Under the pieces are notes generated by a model, which searched no databases, was not told where the DNA came from, and was given only the letters and a program-made list of their open reading frames with translations. Shown here one piece after another: positions 1 to 4,888 of a stretch of DNA of 13,590 nucleotides. The first letter of the stretch is position 1. Each line of letters starts with the position of its first letter. Origin of the DNA: Phycisphaerales bacterium (GTDB lineage: Bacteria; Planctomycetota; Phycisphaerae; Sedimentisphaerales; Anaerohalosphaeraceae); assembly GCA_011053245.1 (NCBI GenBank), contig DRGS01000105.1, positions 1 through 13,590 of the forward strand, in the 5' to 3' direction. Position numbers and translations under genes: made by a program.

Positions 1-115
1 ATCGGCCACCCGCCACACCCATCGATTATCTCATCAACTCCACCCATACACATTATAGTCCGCCCAAGCCCAACAGTTATCTTCTGATAATCCTCAATAT
101 CGTCATAACTCAGCA
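1..115. repeat. Left arm of a perfect 115-bp inverted repeat
   Basis: Read base by base, positions 1-115 are the exact reverse complement of 311-425 with no mismatch. The match stops at 116/310 on the inner side. On the outer side the left arm reaches the window edge, so the repeat could be longer. The spacer is 195 bp. Both arms, read outward from the spacer, can encode the same peptide in the same relative frame (beginning LSYDDIEDYQKI). This could be a real inverted duplication, an invertible segment, or a fold-back chimera made during amplification or assembly. The sequence alone cannot separate these. Confidence 0.95.
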
Positions 116-134
116 CCCGCCCCCGCCGATCCAT
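1..134 (-). CDS. Partial small open frame reading off the window start
   Basis: On the minus strand the frame is open from 209 down to position 1, following an in-frame TAA at 212-210. The first ATG is at 134-132 (MDRRGRVLSYDD...). Before it the frame reads plausibly (LTRVYPAKGCGYALCADNK), so a non-ATG start further upstream is possible. No Shine-Dalgarno sequence is seen before the ATG. The part inside 1-115 gives the same peptide as the plus-strand frame at 311-425. No family is recognised, and the product could simply be a fragment. Confidence 0.25.
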   Translation of the reverse strand, partial: MDRRGRVLSYDDIEDYQKITVGLGRTIMCMGGVDEIIDGCGGWP

Positions 135-187
135 CAGTTTGTTATCTGCACACAGTGCATAACCGCACCCTTTAGCCGGATAAACTC

Positions 188-216
188 TTGTAAGCCTCTT
201 CGTTTCGGGTTATAAT
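188..216 (+). promoter_or_regulatory. Sigma70-like promoter in the inverted-repeat spacer
   Basis: TTGTAA (188-193) and TATAAT (211-216) are separated by exactly 17 nt. The -10 box is perfect and the -35 box matches TTGACA at four of six positions. It points toward the frame at 244 and the right arm. It lies entirely in the unique spacer, so inversion of the spacer would turn it toward the left arm. Confidence 0.4.
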
Positions 217-243
217 GACAATCTGTAGAAGGATCGCCCCCGC

Positions 244-432
244 TTGGGACGGAAAGTAAAGGGATTAATCCCAATAAAGATCAAAGGCAAGTCAGTGACA
301 ATCAGGGCGATGCTGAGTTATGACGATATTGAGGATTATCAGAAGATAACTGTTGGGCTTGGGCGGACTATAATGTGTATGGGTGGAGTTGATGAGATAA
401 TCGATGGGTGTGGCGGGTGGCCGATGAAGTGA
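244..432 (+). CDS. Small hypothetical protein, 62 aa, running into the right repeat arm
   Basis: A TTG-initiated frame of 62 codons. A purine-rich AGAAGGA lies at 227-233, 10 nt before the TTG, and a promoter-like pair lies upstream (188-216). The N-terminal half is basic (MGRKVKGLIPIKIKGKSVTI). The C-terminal half comes from the inverted-repeat arm and includes two Cys and GCGGWP. No family is recognised. Its existence depends on the inverted repeat being real. It may instead be a chimeric frame created by the fold-back. Confidence 0.3.
   Translation: MGRKVKGLIPIKIKGKSVTIRAMLSYDDIEDYQKITVGLGRTIMCMGGVDEIIDGCGGWPMK
311..425. repeat. Right arm of the perfect 115-bp inverted repeat
   Basis: This is the exact reverse complement of 1-115. 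Just after the arm ends the plus-strand frame closes with a TGA (430-432), so the sequence beyond the repeat boundary supplies the stop codon. No target-site duplication or transposase is visible beside it. Confidence 0.95.
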
Positions 433-488
433 TTTAGGGGGATCGCCTGCGGCCCTGTTAGAGTTTTAAGGAGGTTCAAGGAGCTTAG

Positions 489-692
489 ATGAAAACATTA
501 GCATTGTAAATCTTACCTTTGGCGAGATTGCGAAACAGTACATGTATCGGCACAAAGGATGCGGACAGTCAAACACTTATCGTCCGCCAAAATGGAAATT
601 CGGGGGAATATTTTGAAGGGCGTATTGATGATGTTCGTTTTTATAACTACATTTTAAGCGACAACATAATTGCGCAATTAGCAGGCATATAG
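489..692 (+). pseudogene. Remnant of a secreted LamG-domain protein
   Basis: A good translation start is preserved. AAGGAG lies at 478-483, 5 nt before ATG 489, with a second TAAGGAGG at 467-474. The first codons read MKTLAL, like the start of a signal peptide. An in-frame TAA follows at 507-509. In the same frame the sequence then stays open from 510 to the TAG at 690-692. It ends in a recognisable C-terminal strand set of a LamG/concanavalin-like domain: IVRQNGNSGEYFEGRIDDVR followed by FYNYILSDNIIAQLAGI. Such domains normally span about 150-200 residues inside much larger surface proteins, so most of the gene has been lost while start and end remain. The domain call rests on the (F)xGxIDDVRxYNxxLSxxxIxxL signature. 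An intact translated product is not expected. Confidence 0.65.
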
Positions 693-726
693 CCTTGAAG
701 CCGGCTTAAATTATCAAACTTTACCT

Positions 727-747
727 GGGCGGAATCGGCCCTTTTTT
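727..747 (+). terminator. Weak intrinsic terminator-like hairpin
   Basis: GGGC (727-730) pairs with GCCC (738-741) around a 7-nt loop and is followed directly by six T residues (742-747). The stem is only 4 bp, so it is weak. It would serve the plus-strand remnant. On the minus strand the T-run lies on the wrong side, so it is not a terminator for the symporter gene. A separate perfect 10-bp palindrome (AAGCCGGCTT) sits at 698-707. Confidence 0.35.
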
Positions 748-773
748 CAAGAGTTGAAATGAAACTGGTTTGG

Positions 774-2738
774 TCAGTTTAAACATATCCTCTTGATCAG
801 CCAGACAAGATGCTTCGGTGTATGCGGAAAGAAACCCTCGAAGGGCTGGATATCATTAACATCTGGCCTCTCGTCTCGGTCATACTTTACGCCGGGACAT
901 CCTCGGTCATAATATAATTTGCCATTAACATTATACCACGGATACTCCCTGCAGCCCTTGGGCCTTACCGGATGGATCGAGCAAAGTCCATCTTTGAGAA
1001 GGCTGCACACGCACCTTTCGGACCGGATGAACTTTGCGTTTTTATTTTCCATGACCGATTCTGCGCCGATTTTCGCTGCCTCTTCTTCTGTTATCAAGGG
1101 TGTACCTATTACATTGCAGCATACGGAACAGGCATCCTTTAAACACTCCAGCCTCATCGGTTTATTCGCCGTAACCAGACGATAGAGTTTATTTTTCCTC
1201 GCTGCTAAAACGCTTCTTATAAGTATCCAGTTGACATTGCCGGCCATGACTTTTTTGCTTTGTGCCAGTGCTACGCCAACAGCAAGTAAGAAAGACGAAG
1301 CGACCAAGCTGCAAACCGGCGCCATGAATACGAGACTGTCCCTGCCGGTCAATTTTGCGAATACCGCCGTGCCCCACCCGGCTATGAAACCTATCGATAC
1401 GGCTATCACCGCCCAGCCGGACAAAACCTTGAGCTTGTCCTTGCCGATCAGCAATGCCATGATCACAAGCGGGCACAACCCAAGCTGAGCTCCGAATATC
1501 GCAAAGACCAGATCGGCTACGGAGAAACCTGCTTGCGACAACAACTGAACAAGTACCGTGGAAATTACTGCTGCGAGTACAAGGATCAATCTGGATATGT
1601 TCAACTGGCTGCGTGACTCGAAGCTTTCTTTGAGGGGACGTCTGGCAAAATACGAAAAGACATCGACGTAAAGCGTATGCGAAACAGCTATCAGTTGCGT
1701 CGACGCAGTTGACAGCATTGCACCGTAAAGGCCCAGCACCGTTATGAACATAACGCTAATCGCAAAGAACCCACCCGTATTGCCGATCACATTGATAAGC
1801 GATATCAGCGGGTTAATACCTTCGGCGGGACGTACGATCATAAAAACAAAGCAAGCCAGCAGAACCAGCACTGTCCATGTAATCGCTGCGTTGGAAACTC
1901 CGCTCCACAATCCTACGGTTACCGTCTTTCTTTCCTCTGCGCCGGCGATACGCTGCCATACGCTCATGTCCGAGATAAAAGACGGGACATTGATAACAAA
2001 AATACCCACCATAAAACTGAGCAACCCGGCACGGCCGGCAACTGAAAAGCGCAATGTTGACGCGGGTATATTGCTGAAGCTGATCGACCAGCCGCCATGG
2101 GTAAGAGCATAATAAACATAGAATACGGACAGCGAGACCAACAGCAGCCATATCGAGAGCATCTGCACACGGTCGGTAACGATTACCGCCCGAAACCCGC
2201 CGAAAGCGGTATAAAGAAACGCAACCGTTGACAGAACAATAACTATTGTCCAGGGATGGACCGTCGGGATAAGTCCGGCAAAGAATTTTGACCCGACCGT
2301 AAGTTCAGTCGCAAAGGCTCCGAGGAAGCCAAGACTCGTACAGATCGCCCCCACACGTGCCAAAGCCGGTGAGTTGAACTGATCGCCCAGAAACTCATGC
2401 AGAGTGGGGCGTCGCTCGTATGTCGACATTTTTTCCCATATCCGTTTCGCAAATACTCGTACCACGAACAGACCTGCCACAGTCGTAACCACCGTCCACA
2501 ACAGCCATATTCCAAAATAACCGGCAAGTTCGAAAAATGCCATGATAACCGTTGCGAAGGATATGCTTGTCGCTACGGTACTCGACGAAAACTCCGCCGA
2601 GTTCTTCACACAAGCCTGCCTCCTCTGGCCCAATGGCAGCAGATCGGCTACGCCTTTGGTTCGCCGTCCGATGGTCAGACCGATACTCAGGTAAACAACC
2701 AATACAAACAGCAATGAGAATATGATGGTAGTAGTCAC
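774..2738 (-). CDS. Sodium:solute symporter fused to a YkgJ-type Cys-rich domain, 654 aa
   Basis: Inner-membrane transporter of the sodium:solute symporter (PutP/SSS) family with an extra C-terminal domain. Residues 1-495 are hydrophobic with about 12-13 membrane segments and the family signature YTAFGGFRAVIVTDRVQ (176-192). A segment at 340-362 (AMLSTASTQLIAVS...) matches the family helix whose Ser/Thr (S343, T344 here) help bind sodium. Ordinary members end near 450-550 aa. Here residues 532-614 carry a YkgJ-like zinc/iron-chelating module: C532-x4-C537-x2-C540-C541, C576, C578, C586, C596 within PVRPKGCREYPW, and C614. It should face the cytoplasm. The start is a GTG two bases after the stop of the cyclodipeptide synthase gene (TAAATGTG), implying translational coupling. 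The competing ATG one base upstream meets TGA at once. The substrate cannot be read from sequence; the neighbour suggests a cyclic dipeptide or related solute (inference). Confidence 0.88.
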   Translation of the reverse strand: MTTTIIFSLLFVLVVYLSIGLTIGRRTKGVADLLPLGQRRQACVKNSAEFSSSTVATSISFATVIMAFFELAGYFGIWLLWTVVTTVAGLFVVRVFAKRIWEKMSTYERRPTLHEFLGDQFNSPALARVGAICTSLGFLGAFATELTVGSKFFAGLIPTVHPWTIVIVLSTVAFLYTAFGGFRAVIVTDRVQMLSIWLLLVSLSVFYVYYALTHGGWSISFSNIPASTLRFSVAGRAGLLSFMVGIFVINVPSFISDMSVWQRIAGAEERKTVTVGLWSGVSNAAITWTVLVLLACFVFMIVRPAEGINPLISLINVIGNTGGFFAISVMFITVLGLYGAMLSTASTQLIAVSHTLYVDVFSYFARRPLKESFESRSQLNISRLILVLAAVISTVLVQLLSQAGFSVADLVFAIFGAQLGLCPLVIMALLIGKDKLKVLSGWAVIAVSIGFIAGWGTAVFAKLTGRDSLVFMAPVCSLVASSFLLAVGVALAQSKKVMAGNVNWILIRSVLAARKNKLYRLVTANKPMRLECLKDACSVCCNVIGTPLITEEEAAKIGAESVMENKNAKFIRSERCVCSLLKDGLCSIHPVRPKGCREYPWYNVNGKLYYDRGCPGVKYDRDERPDVNDIQPFEGFFPHTPKHLVWLIKRICLN

Positions 2739-2740
2739 AT

Positions 2741-3457
2741 TTAGCCAACTTTAAGTTCGACATTGATCCTGTCCGCCAGAGGCTTCGGAACATCGGCGAA
2801 TTTCCCCCTTGCTACGTCCACCAGGGCATGTAGTTCAGAACCGGGATAAAGTTCCACCCGCCATTTACGCTCGGACAACGCGCTGAAAACGGCTATTTCC
2901 TCCAGAAGATATTGACAACACAACTCTATCGCCTCGTCCATCTCCACGGCTATCTTACCCACCCGCTGGCTCTGCCTCCGGGCAAATGAAACGGCATCCT
3001 TTTCGATCGCAGCCTTAAACCCGGCATCGGTTGCAAAGAGCCTGTCAATCGCAGCCCTCGATTGCCGGTAGGCATCGCTTTGTAAATGTTCGTTCCATCG
3101 CGTAAGTTTCACATTGCCTCTCGAAATCGATTCGATAAACCCGCCGGCTTGGGCAATAAAGGCGTCCCCCTGCATGTGTGCAGCCTCCAAAGCTTCATCC
3201 GGTGCCAAACCGTTAACTATACGCTGATTGAAACGGCACAGATCGTCGCCTACAACAACAAGACACTGCTCGAATCTCTCCGATGCCCAGTTGAGCAAAG
3301 CTTTTAGCGAGTCGCCTTCGAAAATGGGATTCTCGATACTAATGCCAAGATAGCATTTCTTCTGAGCGAACAACTCATCCTCTGACATCCGTGGAAGGAT
3401 CTTAATGATCTTTACAGAAGGCAACTCAGGGTTTTTACAATCCGAATCCGATCTCAC
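2741..3457 (-). CDS. tRNA-dependent cyclodipeptide synthase (CDPS), 238 aa
   Basis: CDPSs join two amino acids taken from aminoacyl-tRNAs into a 2,5-diketopiperazine. They are soluble cytoplasmic Rossmann-fold enzymes related to class-Ic aminoacyl-tRNA synthetases. The length matches AlbC (239 aa). From memory of AlbC, CYLGISIENPIFEG aligns with its ALIGISAGNSYF, making S40 the nucleophile (AlbC S37) and N43 the N40 position. NWASERFEQCLVVVGDD aligns with QWAGQRFERTDVVYVD. YLLEEIAVF places Y183 and E187 at AlbC Y178 and E182. ELYPG gives Y204-P205 at the Y202-H203 positions. The catalytic set therefore looks intact. The start is GTG with GGAG 8 nt upstream; an internal Met (residue 24) is the alternative. 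The gene overlaps the regulator by 23 bp and is 2 bp from the symporter, so the three are one operon. The amino-acid specificity is not readable by eye. Confidence 0.85.
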   Translation of the reverse strand: MRSDSDCKNPELPSVKIIKILPRMSEDELFAQKKCYLGISIENPIFEGDSLKALLNWASERFEQCLVVVGDDLCRFNQRIVNGLAPDEALEAAHMQGDAFIAQAGGFIESISRGNVKLTRWNEHLQSDAYRQSRAAIDRLFATDAGFKAAIEKDAVSFARRQSQRVGKIAVEMDEAIELCCQYLLEEIAVFSALSERKWRVELYPGSELHALVDVARGKFADVPKPLADRINVELKVG

Positions 3458-4589
3458 TGCATAATCTCCGTATACTGATCAATTTCTGACACGTCTCATC
3501 GTAACCCAGACTCGTCCCGTAAACATCCGCCGCAGTCGCCTCGACCGTTGCGTTATCGATAAACGGTACGACATAGCCACTGCTCAAAACATAGACCCAC
3601 AGATTATTCATAGCGATATCCGAGTGCTGCAAAATTTCGTCTACTTCACTGACTCTGCCCTTACACGACTCGATCTGCAATTTCTCTGCAAGGATCTGAT
3701 CGAAGGTTTCAAGTTCCCGCTCGTATCTTACGCGTTCGGATTCGAATCTCTTTTTCAACAATTCGCATATTCTCTGATGGATCGGTGCGGCATCTGCCTG
3801 CGGCGGGTCCCGATAGATCATCAGTATCTTCTGGAAATTTTCTTCCCACAGATAACTGTAATCGAAAGTGCTAAAGTCCAGCATTACCTCCGGCTGACGA
3901 ACGATACCGATTATATGCGAGATCCTGTTTTTGCGTGTCGACTCCCACTTTGCCAGTTCCCCCGCGGTAACACGAGGCGTCACGTCCTTGAGATTATCGA
4001 TAAGCTGCAATACCGCGTCTAAGTAGAATGGTGCGACACCCTGCAGGATGTTTCCGATCTTGCTGTAAAGCTGGCCCGATATCGGATACTGATACGTCGG
4101 CGACATAAAGTTATCCATCTGATCGGCTGTGAATATTACCGGCGCGGTAGTCAGAAAAATACTGAGTTCATCCTTTAAGCCGCCCGAGCCGATCGCGCGC
4201 CCTACCTCGCTGGGCGAACTGCTCTCGACAATATCCAGCAGGGCGTCGAGTTTTTTAAGTACCGGCGAAAGGGAAGGCGTAGCTTCGGCTAACATCCCGG
4301 CACTGGTCCGCATATCGGCAACCGACTGCTTAACCGAGTCCAGTACCTGTATGGAAACCAGCACCTGACACAAGGGAACAAACTCGATCGTGTCAAAGGT
4401 CTGTACGATCTTGATCGCCCTTGAAGGCTGCAGTATAGCAGAGCCGGCTTCGATCATTCGATAGTGCGAGGCAGCTAATCCCATCGTCGAAGCTATCTGC
4501 GAAGATGAGATGCCTCCCAATTTGTCACGCATGCCCTGAAACACCAATCCAAGTGCCTGGGCGAGAGGATTTTTAATCTTTTGTGACAT
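3435..4589 (-). CDS. XRE-type HTH regulator with long unknown C-terminal part, 384 aa
   Basis: Probable DNA-binding regulator of the CDPS unit. Residues about 8-65 have a Cro/C1-like helix-turn-helix pattern: helix two around SSSQIASTMG (28-37), recognition helix around LAASHYRMIEAG (38-49). The remaining 320 residues are soluble, mostly helical in character, and match no family I know. Residues 280-320 (KKRFESERVRYERELE...) look like a coiled coil. The start chosen is ATG 4589, with GGAGG ending 8 nt upstream. A longer frame begins at 4643, but that lies in the promoter region and has no ribosome binding site. The stop overlaps the CDPS start by 23 bp. The large C-terminal part could be a sensor for the cyclic dipeptide, a metal or a partner protein (inference). 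It could also be a phage-repressor-like protein with another role. Confidence 0.7.
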   Translation of the reverse strand: MSQKIKNPLAQALGLVFQGMRDKLGGISSSQIASTMGLAASHYRMIEAGSAILQPSRAIKIVQTFDTIEFVPLCQVLVSIQVLDSVKQSVADMRTSAGMLAEATPSLSPVLKKLDALLDIVESSSPSEVGRAIGSGGLKDELSIFLTTAPVIFTADQMDNFMSPTYQYPISGQLYSKIGNILQGVAPFYLDAVLQLIDNLKDVTPRVTAGELAKWESTRKNRISHIIGIVRQPEVMLDFSTFDYSYLWEENFQKILMIYRDPPQADAAPIHQRICELLKKRFESERVRYERELETFDQILAEKLQIESCKGRVSEVDEILQHSDIAMNNLWVYVLSSGYVVPFIDNATVEATAADVYGTSLGYDETCQKLISIRRLCSEIGFGL

Positions 4590-4645
4590 TTTACATGCCT
4601 CCAATAATCGGTAATCATTGACTCGCGTTAGTGCTCTACGCACAA

Positions 4646-4674
4646 AGTATACCCTGTAATGTAAAAAAATGAAA
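4646..4674 (-). promoter_or_regulatory. Candidate promoter of the regulator-CDPS-symporter operon
   Basis: Read on the minus strand, TTTCAT (4674-4669) and TATACT (4651-4646) are 17 nt apart. The -10 is good and the -35 is poor. A poor -35 with nearby repeat words fits a regulated promoter, but this is not proof. It leaves about 50 nt of leader before ATG 4589. Confidence 0.4.
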
Positions 4675-4707
4675 GCTAAAATGTTAAAATTCTTGTCATA
4701 TTACATT
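4655..4707. promoter_or_regulatory. Inverted TGTAAT/ATTACA words, possible operator
   Basis: TGTAATGTAA (4655-4664) contains two copies of TGTAA. An oppositely oriented ATTACATT lies at 4700-4707. The first copy sits in the spacer of the candidate minus-strand promoter, where a repressor would block RNA polymerase. The half-sites are AT-rich and short and lie 35 bp apart, so chance occurrence is quite possible. Confidence 0.25.
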
Positions 4708-4795
4708 TCCACCCCCTCGTAAAGCCTTATTTTGCCGATGTTTAGAGTTTTTAACAAAGCTAAGATAAAAATATTTAACAAAAAAGAAAAATAAC

Positions 4796-4824
4796 TTGAC
4801 ATTTGGCTGTTTATGGTTTATTAT
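4796..4824 (+). promoter_or_regulatory. Near-consensus sigma70 promoter for the envelope operon
   Basis: A perfect -35 TTGACA (4796-4801), an exact 17-nt spacer and TATTAT (4819-4824) form a strong vegetative promoter just upstream of the gene at 4889. The flanking DNA is AT-rich, like an UP element. The expected transcript starts near 4831, giving a leader of about 58 nt. It diverges from the regulator promoter about 120-150 bp away. Confidence 0.75.
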
Positions 4825-4853
4825 TTATGTAGATAAGTTAAAGAATTGAAACC

Positions 4854-4869
4854 GCCTGCCAAAGCAGGC
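4854..4869 (+). promoter_or_regulatory. 6-bp hairpin in the 5' leader
   Basis: GCCTGC (4854-4859) and GCAGGC (4864-4869) form a perfect 6-bp GC-rich stem with a CAAA loop. It lies 8 nt before the GGGAGG ribosome binding site (4878-4883). It could stabilise the mRNA 5' end or tune translation. It has no T-run, so it is not a terminator. Confidence 0.5.
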
Positions 4870-4888
4870 AAAACGAAGGGAGGCACAA

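Noticed and set aside
762..780. Inverted AAACTG/CAGTTT as terminator of the symporter gene
   Set aside because: The stem is only 6 bp of mostly A-T pairs, it overlaps the stop codon and is not followed by a T-run on the minus strand.
4590..4643. Upstream extension of the HTH regulator to 402 aa
   Set aside because: GGAGG lies 8 nt before ATG 4589, while the longer start lies next to the candidate -10 box and has no ribosome site.
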